A stretch of DNA of 64,000 bases from Pseudomonadales bacterium (GTDB lineage: Bacteria > Pseudomonadota > Gammaproteobacteria > Pseudomonadales > UBA7434). How positions within the stretch are numbered: the stretch's first letter is position 1; every line of letters begins with the position of its first letter. Both the position numbers and the translations under genes were made by a program. The stretch covers positions 1 through 64,000 of the forward strand of contig JAOIUY010000003.1 of NCBI GenBank assembly GCA_028223755.1, given 5' to 3'. Positions 47,551 through 58,374 of the stretch are shown here, in pieces. The notes beneath the pieces were generated by a model. It did not search any database, was not told the DNA's origin, and worked only from the letters and a program-made list of their open reading frames with translations.

Positions 47551-47982
47551 TTAAGATGATAAATTTCTTTTTATCGTGCAGTTATGAGTAGCGCGAAGAA
47601 CATCATGACTACTGATAAAGCTATCGAGTACACCGATAGAATCGAATTTGGTTAGCTCATTATTTCGTGTTTTATATATCAATGTGCTGCCATTTCTGGT
47701 GTTGTAGCATCTATTATTGAACTCTATTAGGTAATCATTGTTTTTACCTTTTCCCTCAATAAAAATATGATAGTTATTAAGTCGTCGCCACGTTTCAATA
47801 TCGTAGGTCCGAATGCGTTTAGCTATTTTTCCTTGCGTGAGGTTTTTTTCAGCGAGCAATGATTCGATCGACTCATTTTTTTTCTTGTTATCCTTTGTGT
47901 CATTATCATTCTCGGTCTCTGAGCTGGCAAAACAGGACCCTGTGAAGATAATACTGGCTATTGCTATAGATAATATTTTCAT
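47551..47982 (-). CDS. Secreted DUF6491-like protein
   Basis: A 143-residue exported protein with signal peptide (SCFAS), a charged low-complexity linker rich in Asp, Asn and Lys (residues 20-40) and a C-terminal domain with the DUF6491 pattern: RIRTYDIETWRRLNNYHIFI, two Cys (NNRCYN and HNCTIK) that could form a disulfide, and KFDSIGV. Function unknown. Confidence 0.65.
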   Translation of the reverse strand: MKILSIAIASIIFTGSCFASSETENDNDTKDNKKKNESIESLLAEKNLTQGKIAKRIRTYDIETWRRLNNYHIFIEGKGKNNDYLIEFNNRCYNTRNGSTLIYKTRNNELTKFDSIGVLDSFISSHDVLRATHNCTIKRNLSS

Positions 47983-48336
47983 TTTGGATTTCCTCTTATT
48001 TAGGCTGTGTTATTTAAGTCATTGATTCTTACTTGCGTTATAAGTTCTTACTTGAGCCATTTTTTATCTCCATCCATGAGGGGCGAAATGACTGATCACT
48101 ATTCATACATCTATGAATGGTAGCAATCTAGTCCAGACATTTAGTTCAACCATTTAGGCTGATATGGCTCAGACTGTATTCCTTATAATAAATTCAGCGG
48201 GTCCCACATCGGCATCATTGTTTAGACATTTTTATTATATTAATGATCTCCAAGCGATATAATTGCAAACTAGTGTGTCTATTGACTGTCGATTGTTACG
48301 TTAACAATATAATTTTTAACTATTGAGGATCCGATT
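47983..48336. other. Intergenic region between divergent genes
   Basis: 354 bases upstream of both the DUF6491 gene (minus) and the methyltransferase-like gene (plus). Apart from the dyad and -10 at 48292-48313 I see no clear gene, repeat or stem. Confidence 0.4.
48292..48313 (+). promoter_or_regulatory. Dyad ATTGTTA-TAACAAT touching a TATAAT box
   Basis: A perfect seven-base inverted repeat with a three-base centre (48292-48308) ends at the first base of TATAAT (48308-48313). TTGACT lies upstream but at 20 bases, too long for a standard promoter. The layout suggests a repressor or activator site over the promoter of the following gene. Confidence 0.4.
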
Positions 48337-49194
48337 GTGATTAATCGTTGTTTATCTATCTTATGTTTAAAAGCTATAGCTATTGGTTTTCTTGTTGTAG
48401 GACTGTTTGCCTGTAGCGAACCCAGCGCTGAAATATCGGACGGTATATTTGAATCTGTAGCGCTAGCAGCTGAGGGAGGTCATCGCAGTGAAGAAAATAT
48501 CACTCGTAACTCGTATCGTCACCCAGTAGAAACCTTGGCGTTTTTTGGTTTACAGCCAGATATGACAGTAGTTGAAATTAGCCCTGGTACTTTATGGTAT
48601 ACAGAAATACTTGCGCCTGTTCTAAAGCATAAGGGTCGACTTGTCGCCGCTGCTTACGATGCCAGCTTGCCAAATATGCCCCCTTATCAGGCGCGATTGA
48701 CTAACCAGATGTTGGAGCGCTTTAAAAGTGAATCCTCTATTTTTTCTGAGGTTCAAGTCACGAAGTTTACACCGCCAGACATTATGCAGCTGGGGGACGA
48801 TAATTCAGCTGATTTAGTGTTAACGTTTAGAAATTCTCATGGGTGGGTACATGCGGGGAGCGCTGGTCAAGCCTATAAAAGCTTCTTTACTGTTTTAAAG
48901 GCGGGCGGTGTACTCGGGGTAGTACAGCATCGCGGGGAGAATCGATTGCGTCCTTCGAGTAATAAAATGAGTGGCTATCTATCGGAGGCGACGGTAATTG
49001 CCTTGGCAGAAGAGGCAGGGTTTGTACTTGAAGCAAAGTCTGAGATTAATGCTAATCCCAAAGACACTAAAGATTATGAAAGAGGAGTATGGACATTGCC
49101 GCCAGTGTTACAAGGTAGCCCGTTAACGCGTAATCGTTATTTGCAAATAGGTGAAAGCGATAGAATGACTTTAAAGTTTCGGAAGCCTTTATAG
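48337..49194 (+). CDS. Methyltransferase-like lipoprotein
   Basis: A 285-residue protein with GTG start and GAGGAT upstream. The N-terminal hydrophobic stretch ends in LFAC, a likely lipobox, so it may be anchored in the outer or inner membrane on the periplasmic side. The remainder has a Rossmann methyltransferase pattern (MTVVEISPGTLWYTEILAPVL, LVLTFRNSHGWV, GGVLGVVQHR), the layout of predicted methyltransferase family COG4798. An exported SAM enzyme would be odd because SAM is cytoplasmic. Substrate unknown. Confidence 0.7.
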   Translation: MINRCLSILCLKAIAIGFLVVGLFACSEPSAEISDGIFESVALAAEGGHRSEENITRNSYRHPVETLAFFGLQPDMTVVEISPGTLWYTEILAPVLKHKGRLVAAAYDASLPNMPPYQARLTNQMLERFKSESSIFSEVQVTKFTPPDIMQLGDDNSADLVLTFRNSHGWVHAGSAGQAYKSFFTVLKAGGVLGVVQHRGENRLRPSSNKMSGYLSEATVIALAEEAGFVLEAKSEINANPKDTKDYERGVWTLPPVLQGSPLTRNRYLQIGESDRMTLKFRKPL

Positions 49195-49206
49195 TTTTTT
49201 AATCGC

Positions 49207-49653
49207 CTAATCATTTAATAATACAAATACACCTTCAAAATAAGCGGCGATATCATCGCCGTTCATGATTTTGCTGGTCAATGAAAGCGATGTCTTGCCG
49301 GTTTTTTCGTAATGAGCAAAAAAACCCTCCCACTGACGTTCATTGGGCTTTCTACAATTCGCGCGAATAATTTTTTCATCACAGGGATGTCGATAGCGTA
49401 TTTGACCATCGCGCGTCACAATATTTGGGTTTTCAATATGTTTTCGACATTCAAGATATAGAGCTCCCCAGCATGCCATCAATGCAATATTAAAAATACT
49501 GCCACCGAATGCTTTGCCTCTATCATTATGATTGAGCGCTAAGGGCGCACTAAGAACCAAGCTGCTTTCATTATGCGTCTCAACGGCGACACCAGCTGCA
49601 TCTATAGAAGGCAGGTGCTGGGTTATAAAATCGTTCAGAAAATTGTCAGTCAT
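49207..49653 (-). CDS. YiiD C-terminal-type thioesterase
   Basis: A 148-residue hotdog-fold protein with the helix-preceding motif NDRGKAFGGSIFNIALMACWG, as in the putative thioesterase domain at the end of YiiD. It likely hydrolyses an acyl-CoA or acyl-ACP. Its 3' end lies 12 bases from the convergent methyltransferase-like gene. Confidence 0.75.
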   Translation of the reverse strand: MTDNFLNDFITQHLPSIDAAGVAVETHNESSLVLSAPLALNHNDRGKAFGGSIFNIALMACWGALYLECRKHIENPNIVTRDGQIRYRHPCDEKIIRANCRKPNERQWEGFFAHYEKTGKTSLSLTSKIMNGDDIAAYFEGVFVLLND

Positions 49654-49896
49654 AAATTTGTCGCTTTACTCTTTTAAGGATGTTGCGTGAATGGATTATT
49701 GCGAACTGAGTCTGGCTGTCAACCTTCAATCATTATTTACTTCATTCTAAGACTTTCACCTGTTTCCCTTTGGTATTTTTAAAGACTAAGAGTGTATAGG
49801 CTCAGGGCATTGATCGAATTGGTTGCTAATAGCGTTATACTGCCTAGACAATAATCTCATTAAATAATAGATAACTTTCGGTCTAACTAAACATTA

Positions 49897-51255
49897 ATGT
49901 CTAAGCTCTCTTCTGAAATTAAATCATTGTCCCGTTTAGCATTACCGGTTGCGCTTTCGCAGCTGGCGATTATGGGCATGGGAATTACAGATGTGTTACT
50001 CGCAGGTCATGCGGGTACAGATGAATTGGCAGGGCTTAGTCTCGGTAATAATATCTGGTCAGTCACCATTTTGTTCTTTTTCGGTATTGGCCTTATTACT
50101 CAGGCGCTAGTCGGTCGTTATTTTGGTGCTGGTGATATTCAATCGCTTCGATATCAGGTTCATCAGTCCCTTTGGTTAACACTTGTCTGCGGTCTTCTAG
50201 GTGCGCTAAGTATTTTATTAGCGGCAGAGATTTTATTAGTCAGTGGTTTTGAGCCCGCTATGGCGCTTCGTGCACATCATTATTTACAGGCGATTGCTTG
50301 GGGCGCGGTGCCGATGATCATGCTTGCAGCTTTAAGGGGAAGCCTTGAGGCCATGAACTTAACGCAGCCTGTTTTCTGGATAAACTTCGCTGCATTCCTG
50401 CTTAATATCCCTTTGGATTATGCCTTAATCTATGGTGTTTGGGGCTTGCCTAAGTTGGGCGCTGTTGGCTGTGCGTGGTCGACAGCGGTTTTATTATGGG
50501 TTGGTTTTTTTGCGAGCATTGCTATGTTGCAGTGGCATAAAAATACACGCGACATTAAAGTCTTTAAAGATTTTTCAGCACCTGATTTCAAAGTTATTTT
50601 TTCAACGCTAAAGTTAGGCTTCCCCATTGGTTTGTCGGTGCTTATTGAGATGAGTATGTTCGCCGGTGCAGGAATGCTTATCGCTTATTTTGGTCCTATT
50701 GCCGCCGGTGCCCATTCCATTGCGATTAGTATTGCTTCGGCATCGTTTATGATTTATCTCGGATTCTCTGCCGGTGTGACGATAAGAGCATCGCAACAAT
50801 TGGGGGCTAAGTCTTATGAGGGAGCGCATTACAGCGTTAAAGTCGGAACCAGCTTTAACTTGTTGTTAGCATTTTTACTGTCTTTTGTGTTTTGGATTTT
50901 TAGAGAGCCACTGGTTAGTTTATACAGCAGTGATGCTGAGGTTATTCGTCTTGCGGCTCAACTACTGTTATTGGGAGCGGCTTTTCAGGTGGTCGATTGT
51001 TTGCAGGCAGCAACTATTGCGGCTTTACGGGCGTATCATGACACCGTTAGTGCGCCTAAAGTGCAAATGTTTGCTTATTGGGTGATCGGTTTACCGCTGG
51101 CCATTGGTTTAGGTTTTTATAGCGATTTGCCAGGTATCAGTGGTCCACACGGATTCTGGTTAGCTATGGTCGTTAGCTTATCTATTTCGGGTTTGATGTT
51201 GCTGCGGCGTTTACGAAAGGTTCTAGCGGAGCAGCCTAAATATCTAGAGTCTTAA
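49897..51255 (+). CDS. MATE family efflux transporter
   Basis: A 452-residue protein with twelve membrane segments and two MATE repeats (LALPVALSQLAIMGMGITDVLLAGHAG at the N terminus; GFPIGLSVLIEMSMFAGAGML in the middle). NorM-type drug or cation antiporter by pattern; substrate not predicted. Its stop overlaps lpxH on the other strand by four bases. Confidence 0.9.
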   Translation: MSKLSSEIKSLSRLALPVALSQLAIMGMGITDVLLAGHAGTDELAGLSLGNNIWSVTILFFFGIGLITQALVGRYFGAGDIQSLRYQVHQSLWLTLVCGLLGALSILLAAEILLVSGFEPAMALRAHHYLQAIAWGAVPMIMLAALRGSLEAMNLTQPVFWINFAAFLLNIPLDYALIYGVWGLPKLGAVGCAWSTAVLLWVGFFASIAMLQWHKNTRDIKVFKDFSAPDFKVIFSTLKLGFPIGLSVLIEMSMFAGAGMLIAYFGPIAAGAHSIAISIASASFMIYLGFSAGVTIRASQQLGAKSYEGAHYSVKVGTSFNLLLAFLLSFVFWIFREPLVSLYSSDAEVIRLAAQLLLLGAAFQVVDCLQAATIAALRAYHDTVSAPKVQMFAYWVIGLPLAIGLGFYSDLPGISGPHGFWLAMVVSLSISGLMLLRRLRKVLAEQPKYLES

Positions 51256-51989
51256 ATGTCGAACGACTCTAGGGATAATTCTAAAGATTTGTCTTTAGAT
51301 GCGGTTATACACCAGCCTTGCTTATCCCAATCGCCTAGTACATATCGCTTAGCATCGGCACTGTCGACTATTAAATTATGAATGGCTGGCCTATGTGTAT
51401 GGCCATGAATCATAATATCAACATTATGCTCATTCAGCGCTTTAACAACTTCGCTGGGTGTGACATCCATTATATCTTCAGTCTTAGTTGCGTTTGCGCT
51501 GCGGCTTTTTTCTCTTAACATTTTAGCTATGCCGCGTCGTTCGTCTAATGACTTAGAGAGCAGCACTTGTTGCATGTCAGGGTTGCGAATTTGTGCTCTA
51601 AAAGCCATATATTCTGCATCTTCAGTGCATAGGCTATCGCCATGCATTAATAATACTGATTGGCCATAAAGATCGATAACGCTAGGATCGGCTAAAAGTG
51701 TGCATTGGCAGTCGGCGGCAAACTGCTGACCCATTAAAAAGTCACGGTTGCCCACCATGATAAATACCTTTACACCGGCATCAGTCAGTTTTTTGATTTC
51801 TGATTTCAGCAGTTCAGCAATGTCACTGTCATCATCATCGCCCAGCCAAGCGTCACTAAGGTCGCCAAGGATATAAAGCGATTCGGCGTTAATGGCGCGT
51901 TGGGTACAAAAGCGCACAAAGGCCTCGCTGATATCGGGTCTTTGTGCGCATAGATGTAAATCAGAGATGAAAAGGCTGTAATTGCTCAT
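51252..51989 (-). CDS. lpxH: UDP-2,3-diacylglucosamine pyrophosphatase LpxH
   Basis: A 245-residue calcineurin-like phosphoesterase: ISDLHLCAQRP, LGDLSDAWLGDD, MVGNRDFLMG, LMHGDSLC and IHGHTHRPAIH give the full metal set. It makes lipid X, the substrate used by LpxB, so this gene completes the lipid A set in the window. It is followed upstream on the same strand by ppiB. Confidence 0.95.
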   Translation of the reverse strand: MSNYSLFISDLHLCAQRPDISEAFVRFCTQRAINAESLYILGDLSDAWLGDDDDSDIAELLKSEIKKLTDAGVKVFIMVGNRDFLMGQQFAADCQCTLLADPSVIDLYGQSVLLMHGDSLCTEDAEYMAFRAQIRNPDMQQVLLSKSLDERRGIAKMLREKSRSANATKTEDIMDVTPSEVVKALNEHNVDIMIHGHTHRPAIHNLIVDSADAKRYVLGDWDKQGWCITASKDKSLELSLESFDI

Positions 51990-52015
51990 AACGGTTTCGC
52001 TATGTGAGTGTCGAA

Positions 52016-52510
52016 TTAGTCTGCAACGACGGCGGTTTCAATAATAATGGCTTCTCTCGGTACGTCTTGGTGGTGACCATGAGAACCAGTAGAGACTGCT
52101 TTCATAGCCTCAACAACATCTAAGCCATCAACTACTTTACCAAATACAGCGTATCCCCAGCCTTGAGGATTTTTACCTGAATGGTTTAGAAAGTCATTAT
52201 TGGTGACGTTAATAAAGAATTGTGAGCTGGCAGAGTGGGGGTCGCCTGTTCGAGCCATAGCGAGTGTGCCATTTTCATTTTTAAGACCATTATCGGCTTC
52301 ATTTTCGATAGCTGCACGCGTTTGGCTTTCATTCATGTCGACATCAAATCCGCCACCTTGCACCATGAAGTTATCAATGACGCGGTGAAAGATCTTACCG
52401 TCATAAAAACCATCTTCGACGTATTGCTGAAAGTTAGCCGCTGTTTTGGGTGCATTATCAAAATCTAGCTCGATAGTGATGGTGCCCATATTCGTGTTCA
52501 ATTTAATCAT
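52016..52510 (-). CDS. ppiB: Peptidyl-prolyl cis-trans isomerase B (cyclophilin)
   Basis: A 164-residue cytoplasmic cyclophilin with FHRVIDNFMVQGGGF, SASSQFFINVTNN and GYAVFGKVVDGLDVV. It speeds proline isomerisation in folding. Divergent from glnS, as in Pseudomonas. Confidence 0.95.
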   Translation of the reverse strand: MIKLNTNMGTITIELDFDNAPKTAANFQQYVEDGFYDGKIFHRVIDNFMVQGGGFDVDMNESQTRAAIENEADNGLKNENGTLAMARTGDPHSASSQFFINVTNNDFLNHSGKNPQGWGYAVFGKVVDGLDVVEAMKAVSTGSHGHHQDVPREAIIIETAVVAD

Positions 52511-52579
52511 ATTCAGGATACTCGTCGAATTGCCTTAATTTTCCCACCTTATGCTACTGTGGGCGGGTAGTTAAGGCGC

Positions 52580-52585
52580 TATAAT
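52580..52585 (+). promoter_or_regulatory. Likely -10 box of glnS
   Basis: TATAAT followed by ACGCG, 94 bases before the glnS ATG. The -35 is weak (CTGTGG at 17 bases). The discriminator is GC-containing. Confidence 0.4.
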
Positions 52586-52673
52586 ACGCGTTTTACACCA
52601 GCGATAGAAGTCACCAAAGGCGTCATCTGCTGGTGTTTGTATATTAATAAGCAGTTTAATTCTGGAAGCGAAG

Positions 52674-54395
52674 ATGGTTGATTCTACTGATACAGCAAAT
52701 GACGACACCGAGAACAAAAAACCATCGAATTTTTTGCGTCAGATTATTGATAAAGATTTAGCCGATTCTACCGTGCAATCCATAGTGACTCGCTTTCCAC
52801 CTGAGCCAAATGGTCATTTGCATATTGGTCACGCTAAGGCGATTTGTCTTAATTTTGGCCTAGCGCAGGACTACCAAGGCCAGTGCCATTTACGCTTTGA
52901 CGATACCAATCCCGAAAAAGAAAGTAACGAGTTTATTAAGGCCATCACTGATGATATTTCTTGGTTGGGTTTTCAGTGGCACGGAGATATTCGCTATGCG
53001 TCTAACTATTTTGATCAGCTTCATGAGTTTGCCAATCAGTTAATTGAAAAAGGTTTGGCTTATGTTTGCGATTTATCAGCGGAAGAGGCGCGTAATTATC
53101 GCGGCACCTTAACCGAGCCGGGAACCAACAGTCCTTATCGCGAGCGAAGTGTTGAAGAGAATGCATCGTTGTTCGCTAAAATGACGGCGGGTGATTTTGA
53201 CGAGGGAGCCTGTGTTCTTAGGGCAAAGATAGATATGGCCGCCCCTAATGTTAATTTGCGCGATCCTATTATTTATCGCATACGTAAAGTGACTCATCAC
53301 CAAACAGGCGATAAATGGTGTGTTTACCCGACTTATGATTTCACCCATGGCCAGTCTGATGCTATTGAGGGGATTACTCACTCAATCTGTACTTTGGAGT
53401 TTGAAGACCATAAGCCGCTTTACAATTGGTTCTTGGAGCACTTACCGGTTCCATCGCAGCCACGTCAGTTTGAGTTCTCTCGATTAAATGTTAACTATAC
53501 GGTTACCAGTAAGCGTAAACTCAAGCAGTTAGTCGATGACGCTGTTGTCGACGGCTGGGATGATCCGCGAATGCCTACCATTTCGGGTATGCGACGCCGG
53601 GGTTATGCGCCCGAGTCGATTCGTAGTTTTTGCACCGCTACGGGTGTGACGCGTGTAAACGGTATTGTTGATATGGCGATGTTAGAGTTTGCTGTGCGTG
53701 AGCATCATAATCTGCATGCGCCACGAGTCATGGTCGTTATTAATCCGCTAAAAGTTGTTATTACTAATTATCCCGATGAGCAAGTTGAGTCGTTAGATGC
53801 GCCTAATCACCCGCAAAATGAATCGATGGGTGTGCGCAAAGTGCCTTTTAGTAAAACGTTTTATATTGATCGTGAAGATTTTCGTGAAGAGGCTAACAAA
53901 AAATTTAAACGTTTAGTGATTGGTAAAAAGGTTCGCTTACGAAATGCCTATGTTGTTAAAGCTGATTCAGTCGTTAAGGATGAGCATGGTGAAATTACGG
54001 AAGTCCATGTCAGTTATGATGCCGGGACACTTGGGCAAGATCCAAGTGATGGCGTAAAGCCTAAAGGTGTTATTCAGTGGGTGTCTGCTGATAAAGGTGT
54101 GCCAATTACTGTTAGACTTTATGACCGACTGTTTGATCAGGAATCGCCAGAGAAAGCATTGGATAGTGATAGTGGCGAAAATGATTTTATGTCTTGTGTT
54201 AATCCAGATTCTTTTTCTGAATTGACCCATTGCATTGCCGAGCCTTCGCTGTTGGAAGCGAGCCCCGAACAAGTCTTTCAGTTTGAGCGGGAAGGGTATT
54301 TTGTTTCTGATCGCTTCGATTACCGTGCTGGACAGCCGGTGTTTAATAAAACGATTGGCCTGCGTGATAGCTGGCCTAAGCAAGAGCAAAGTTAA
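52674..54395 (+). CDS. glnS: Glutaminyl-tRNA synthetase
   Basis: A 573-residue class I synthetase with [25 protein letters not shown], and the KMSKS-like [13 protein letters not shown] loop, followed by two beta-barrel anticodon domains. It charges tRNA-Gln directly, so the organism need not use the GatCAB route for glutamine. Standard length. Confidence 0.97.
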   Translation: MVDSTDTANDDTENKKPSNFLRQIIDKDLADSTVQSIVTRFPPEPNGHLHIGHAKAICLNFGLAQDYQGQCHLRFDDTNPEKESNEFIKAITDDISWLGFQWHGDIRYASNYFDQLHEFANQLIEKGLAYVCDLSAEEARNYRGTLTEPGTNSPYRERSVEENASLFAKMTAGDFDEGACVLRAKIDMAAPNVNLRDPIIYRIRKVTHHQTGDKWCVYPTYDFTHGQSDAIEGITHSICTLEFEDHKPLYNWFLEHLPVPSQPRQFEFSRLNVNYTVTSKRKLKQLVDDAVVDGWDDPRMPTISGMRRRGYAPESIRSFCTATGVTRVNGIVDMAMLEFAVREHHNLHAPRVMVVINPLKVVITNYPDEQVESLDAPNHPQNESMGVRKVPFSKTFYIDREDFREEANKKFKRLVIGKKVRLRNAYVVKADSVVKDEHGEITEVHVSYDAGTLGQDPSDGVKPKGVIQWVSADKGVPITVRLYDRLFDQESPEKALDSDSGENDFMSCVNPDSFSELTHCIAEPSLLEASPEQVFQFEREGYFVSDRFDYRAGQPVFNKTIGLRDSWPKQEQS

Positions 54396-54400
54396 TTATT

Positions 54401-55807
54401 ATGGAATTGCATTTATATAATACTCGTCATCGTAAGAAAGAACTTTTTGAACCACTAGACCCTCAGTGCCTCAGCATGTACGTATGTGGGCCTACCGTCT
54501 ATAACCGTGTGCATATTGGTAATGCACGGCCTGCGGTTGTATTTGACACTTTGTTTCGTGTGCTCAAGTCACTTTATCCGAAAGTGATTTACGCCCGCAA
54601 TATCACTGATATTGACGATAAAATTATTACTGCAGCGAATGAGTCGGGCGAATCGATCGAATCAATCAGCGAGCGCTTTGCGCAAGCTTATTTTGCCGAC
54701 ATGGATGATCTGCATAACCAAACACCAACCATTCAGCCTTACGCAACCCAGCATATTGAGCAGATGATCTCTATGGTGCAGCGATTGGTCGATAAAGGTC
54801 ATGCCTATGCCGTTGATGAAGGCGCGGAAGGACAGGGGCATGTTCTTTTTGCTGTGCAGAGTATGTCGGATTACGGTGAGTTATCTAATCGCTCCTTAGA
54901 GGATATGTTAGCTGGTGCGCGCGTCGAAGTTGCCAGCTACAAAAAATATGCGGGTGACTTTGTACTATGGAAGCCGTCGGCTGATGATGAACCTGGCTGG
55001 GAAAGTCCTTGGGGTCGTGGTCGTCCAGGCTGGCATTTAGAATGTTCTGCCATGATTGAAACACATTTAGGCGAGACTATTGATATTCATGGCGGTGGTC
55101 GAGATTTAGTTTTTCCACACCATGAGAATGAAGTGGCACAAAGTCAGTGTGCCCATGATGGAAAGTTATTTGTCCGCTACTGGATGCATAATGGCTATAT
55201 TAATATCGATGGCGAGAAGATGTCTAAATCATTGGGCAACTTTAAAATGGTTCGCGACCTGCTTGACCATTATGCGGGTGAAACTTTGCGCTTTGCTTTG
55301 CTCAGTGCTCAATATCGCTCAGAGTTAAGCTTTAGTGTCGATTTGTTAGATCAAGCCAAAGCAGCTCTAGATACTTTATACGGCGCCCTTAAACAGCTTG
55401 AAACGATTGAAGCAGTCATGCCTAAATCGCCAGCAGCTTTGCTTGATCAGCCAGCTTATCAGGCGCTGCTTGATGATTTGAATACACCGGTTGCGATTCG
55501 TGAGCTGCATGGCTTGGCTAAATCGATGGTTCAGGCCAGTGGCCAACAACAGGCAGAGTTAAAAGGGCAGTTATTAGCCTGTGCTGAACTGTTAGGATTG
55601 TTACAGCAGTCACCTAGCGCTTGGTTCCAACAGGCGATAAGTGATGATGCGATGAGTGTTGAGCAGATTGAGTCGTTAATGGCCGCTAGGCAGCAGGCTA
55701 AGTTGGATAAAGATTACGCCGGTGCTGATGATATTCGAGCGCAATTACTGGCTGCAGGTGTGGTCTTAGAAGATAGCCGAGAAGGGACAACTTGGCGCCG
55801 TGAATAG
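54401..55807 (+). CDS. cysS: Cysteinyl-tRNA synthetase
   Basis: A 468-residue class I enzyme with [15 protein letters not shown], zinc ligands (Cys in CGPTVY, LECSAM, HHENE), and [10 protein letters not shown]. It activates cysteine. It lies five bases after glnS and shares its transcript. Confidence 0.97.
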   Translation: MELHLYNTRHRKKELFEPLDPQCLSMYVCGPTVYNRVHIGNARPAVVFDTLFRVLKSLYPKVIYARNITDIDDKIITAANESGESIESISERFAQAYFADMDDLHNQTPTIQPYATQHIEQMISMVQRLVDKGHAYAVDEGAEGQGHVLFAVQSMSDYGELSNRSLEDMLAGARVEVASYKKYAGDFVLWKPSADDEPGWESPWGRGRPGWHLECSAMIETHLGETIDIHGGGRDLVFPHHENEVAQSQCAHDGKLFVRYWMHNGYINIDGEKMSKSLGNFKMVRDLLDHYAGETLRFALLSAQYRSELSFSVDLLDQAKAALDTLYGALKQLETIEAVMPKSPAALLDQPAYQALLDDLNTPVAIRELHGLAKSMVQASGQQQAELKGQLLACAELLGLLQQSPSAWFQQAISDDAMSVEQIESLMAARQQAKLDKDYAGADDIRAQLLAAGVVLEDSREGTTWRRE

Positions 55808-55918
55808 CTTATTAAGTTGATCTTGGTGTTAATAAGGTTTCTTTAGGCTTTTGAATAGCTTGGAAACGGCTAGGTTTTCAAAACTAGTGATAAAATTGTC
55901 ATTTTCGCTCTGATTTGT

Positions 55919-55947
55919 TTGACGATAGCGAAGGAGGTGAGTAGAAT
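55919..55947 (+). promoter_or_regulatory. Strong sigma-70 promoter for the tRNA-Pro/tRNA-His transcript
   Basis: TTGACG (55919-55924), 17 bases, TAGAAT (55942-55947), then CGCGCCC. The GC-rich discriminator marks a stringently controlled stable-RNA promoter. The start near 55954 gives a leader of about 60 bases to tRNA-Pro. Confidence 0.7.
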
Positions 55948-56016
55948 CGCGCCCTCTTGTTTTGACAGCCGTTGTTGTTCAGTCGTTTAGATCAAAAACG
56001 TTAGAAATCAAGAATT

Positions 56017-56093
56017 CGGGGATTAGCGCAGTCTGGTAGCGCGCCTGCTTTGGGAGCAGGATGTCGGGGGTTCAAATCCCTCATCCCCGACCA
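56017..56093 (+). tRNA. tRNA-Pro, anticodon TGG
   Basis: A 77-base cloverleaf with acceptor CGGGGAT/ATCCCCG, anticodon stem CCTGC/GCAGG, loop TTTGGGA with TGG at 56051-56053, T loop TTCAAAT, and CCA encoded. Confidence 0.95.
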
Positions 56094-56176
56094 TTTCAAA
56101 ACGGTATCTTGTCCGCTCAATAGCACAGATGTAACCGCATACCAGTTTTAATAACTGGTTCTTTAGTTTAGTAATG

Positions 56177-56252
56177 GTGGGCGTAGCTCAGTTGGTAGAG
56201 CGCCGGATTGTGATTCCGGTGGTCGTGGGTTCAATCCCCATCGTCCACCCCA
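56177..56252 (+). tRNA. tRNA-His, anticodon GTG
   Basis: Acceptor GTGGGCG/CGTCCAC with discriminator C and an encoded G at -1 (56176), the identity mark of tRNA-His. Anticodon stem CCGGA/TCCGG, loop TTGTGAT. CCA is encoded. 84 bases after tRNA-Pro, so both are likely on one transcript. Confidence 0.95.
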
Positions 56253-56413
56253 TTTACTTTATTATTTCTTAACTTCCTTTAAAGATCCTCAAGCTGTCCT
56301 TTTCGTCAGAGAAGGTTATCCATTAACCCTATTCATTAATGTTATGGATTAATACTATGGGTAAGCAGTGTGTGAATTCAAAAAGAATGGTTTTGAGTAA
56401 AAGCTTGGAAAGA

Positions 56414-56490
56414 TGGCGCGCCCGGCAGGATTCGAACCTGCGACCGTCCGCTTAGAAGGCGGATGCTCTATCCAGCTGAGCTACGGGCGC
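56414..56490 (-). tRNA. tRNA-Arg, anticodon TCT
   Basis: On the minus strand, acceptor GCGCCCG/CGGGCGC, D arm GCTC/GAGC, anticodon stem TCCGC/GCGGA, loop CTTCTAA with TCT (AGA on the plus strand at 56454-56456), T loop TTCGAAT and CCA encoded. It converges with the Pro-His pair. Confidence 0.95.
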
Positions 56491-56563
56491 GTGAAGAGAA
56501 AATCATGGTAAGGAGATTAAATCGTTTCTTAATCATCCCTTTTGCACAAATTATCCGGCGCTG

Positions 56564-56569
56564 ATTATA
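56564..56569 (-). promoter_or_regulatory. -10 box of tRNA-Arg(TCT)
   Basis: TATAAT on the minus strand followed by CAGCGCC, a GC-rich discriminator, about 75 bases before the tRNA. The -35 is weak. It lies between the ybiT stop and the tRNA. Confidence 0.5.
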
Positions 56570-56625
56570 GGCGCTTTTAAATTATTAAGCACCCGATTAT
56601 TAAAGCCAAAAAGAAAGTGGTTTGT

Positions 56626-58236
56626 TTAAGCATTGACCGCTTTAGCTGACGATTCTTGGCTGGCTAGATATTCTTCATAGGTTCCCTGAAAATCAATCAG
56701 CTGCTGGTCTTTAATCTCGACCACTCGCGTTGCCAATGAAGATACAAATTCTCTATCATGACTCACAAATATCAATGTGCCTTCGTAGTGCTCTAATGCT
56801 AAGTTTAAAGCTTCGATGGCCTCCATATCTAAATGGTTTGTTGGTTCATCCATTAATAATACGTTGGTATCCATCATCATTAATTTGCCGAACAGCAGGC
56901 GGTTTTTTTCACCACCCGAGCAAACGTTTACCTGTTTCTTGAAGTCGTCGGAAGAAAACAATAAGCGGCCTAGAGTTGCTCGAACAATTTGATCACCATG
57001 ACTGGGTTTGCGCCACTGGCTCATCCAATCAAATAAATTCATATCGCAATCAAAGTCAGCGTTACTGTCTTGCGGGCAGTAGCCAAGCGTTGCATTTTCA
57101 GCCCATTGTATAGTGCCGTTATTGGCGCTAATTTCATTCATTAGGCAGCGTAGAAGGGTGGTTTTACCGGCACCGTTTTCACCAATGATGGCGAGCCTAG
57201 CACCAGCCTCGATAATCATCTCGCCATTTTCAAAAAGATTTTCGTTTTCAAAGCTGTGGCCTAGCTTTTCTAGAACTACGGCTTGGCGATGCAGTTTTTT
57301 CTCTTGGTTAAAACGAATATAAGGGCTAACACGACTAGATGCTTTTACATCATCGAGTTTAATTTTCTCTAAGCGTTTAGCGCGAGAGGTGGCTTGTTTA
57401 GCTTTTGATGCATTCGCTGAAAAGCGACTAACGAATTGTTGCAGGTCGGCAATTTCTGCACTCTTTTTGGCGTTCTCAGAGTGAAGGCGTTCTCGCGCCT
57501 GTGTCGATGCCATCATAAAGTCGTCGTAGTTACCGGGGTATAAACGCAGCTCAGCGTAATCAATATCAGCCATATGTGTACAGACAGAATTTAAGAAATG
57601 ACGATCGTGAGAGATAATGATCATTGTGCTCTTGCGTTCATTAAGCACCGATTCAAGCCAGCGTATGGTATGGATGTCGAGGTTGTTTGTAGGCTCGTCG
57701 AGCAGCAGTATATCGGGATCAGAAAAAAGTGCCTGGGCTAATAACACTCGTAACTTCCACCCTGGAGCGACTTCGCTCATTAGGCCTGTATGCAGTGATT
57801 CTTCAATACCTGCACCCAGTAGAATTTCGCCAGCGCGGCTCTCTGCGGTATAGCCATCCATTTCAGCAAACTGGACTTCGAGGTCGGCAACTTGCATACC
57901 TTCTTCTTCACTCATTTCTGGCAAGCTATAGATGCGATCGCGCTCTTGTTTGATAGTCCATAACTCTTGATGGCCCATGATAACGGTGTCAAGCACTGAA
58001 AACTCATCAAAGGCAAACTGATCCTGAGATAGGGTGCCAACTCTTTCGTTGGGTGTAATCGATACGTTGCCGGCTGTTGGCGTGAGGCTGCCATCCAATA
58101 TTTTCATAAAGGTTGATTTGCCGCAGCCGTTGGCACCAATAAGGCCATAGCGATTGCCGTCGCCGAATTTGGCTGAAATGTTTTCAAATAGTGGCTTGGC
58201 GCCAAATTGCATGGTGATATTTGCAGTGGAGATCAA
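56626..58236 (-). CDS. ybiT: ABC-F ATPase YbiT
   Basis: A 536-residue protein with two ABC ATPase domains and no membrane part. First Walker [21 protein letters not shown], second Walker [10 protein letters not shown] and [11 protein letters not shown], joined by the ABC-F linker. It follows E. coli YbiT closely along its whole length ([29 protein letters not shown]-type [33 protein letters not shown]). ABC-F proteins act on the ribosomal E site in translation. Confidence 0.93.
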   Translation of the reverse strand: MISTANITMQFGAKPLFENISAKFGDGNRYGLIGANGCGKSTFMKILDGSLTPTAGNVSITPNERVGTLSQDQFAFDEFSVLDTVIMGHQELWTIKQERDRIYSLPEMSEEEGMQVADLEVQFAEMDGYTAESRAGEILLGAGIEESLHTGLMSEVAPGWKLRVLLAQALFSDPDILLLDEPTNNLDIHTIRWLESVLNERKSTMIIISHDRHFLNSVCTHMADIDYAELRLYPGNYDDFMMASTQARERLHSENAKKSAEIADLQQFVSRFSANASKAKQATSRAKRLEKIKLDDVKASSRVSPYIRFNQEKKLHRQAVVLEKLGHSFENENLFENGEMIIEAGARLAIIGENGAGKTTLLRCLMNEISANNGTIQWAENATLGYCPQDSNADFDCDMNLFDWMSQWRKPSHGDQIVRATLGRLLFSSDDFKKQVNVCSGGEKNRLLFGKLMMMDTNVLLMDEPTNHLDMEAIEALNLALEHYEGTLIFVSHDREFVSSLATRVVEIKDQQLIDFQGTYEEYLASQESSAKAVNA

Positions 58237-58374
58237 CGGTGATTACCTAATATTGATGGATTGATAGGCGGCGTACTATAGGGAGTTGCGCTCTTACCGT
58301 CGAGCTAACTCTGTGGCAATTGTTCATGCTGTCGATTGCATGTATCAGATTGGGCGGGCTAGCTATGAGAAGGG

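Noticed and set aside
53967-54389. A 140-residue minus-strand frame opposite glnS
   Set aside because: It is a shadow of a conserved synthetase, without start signals.
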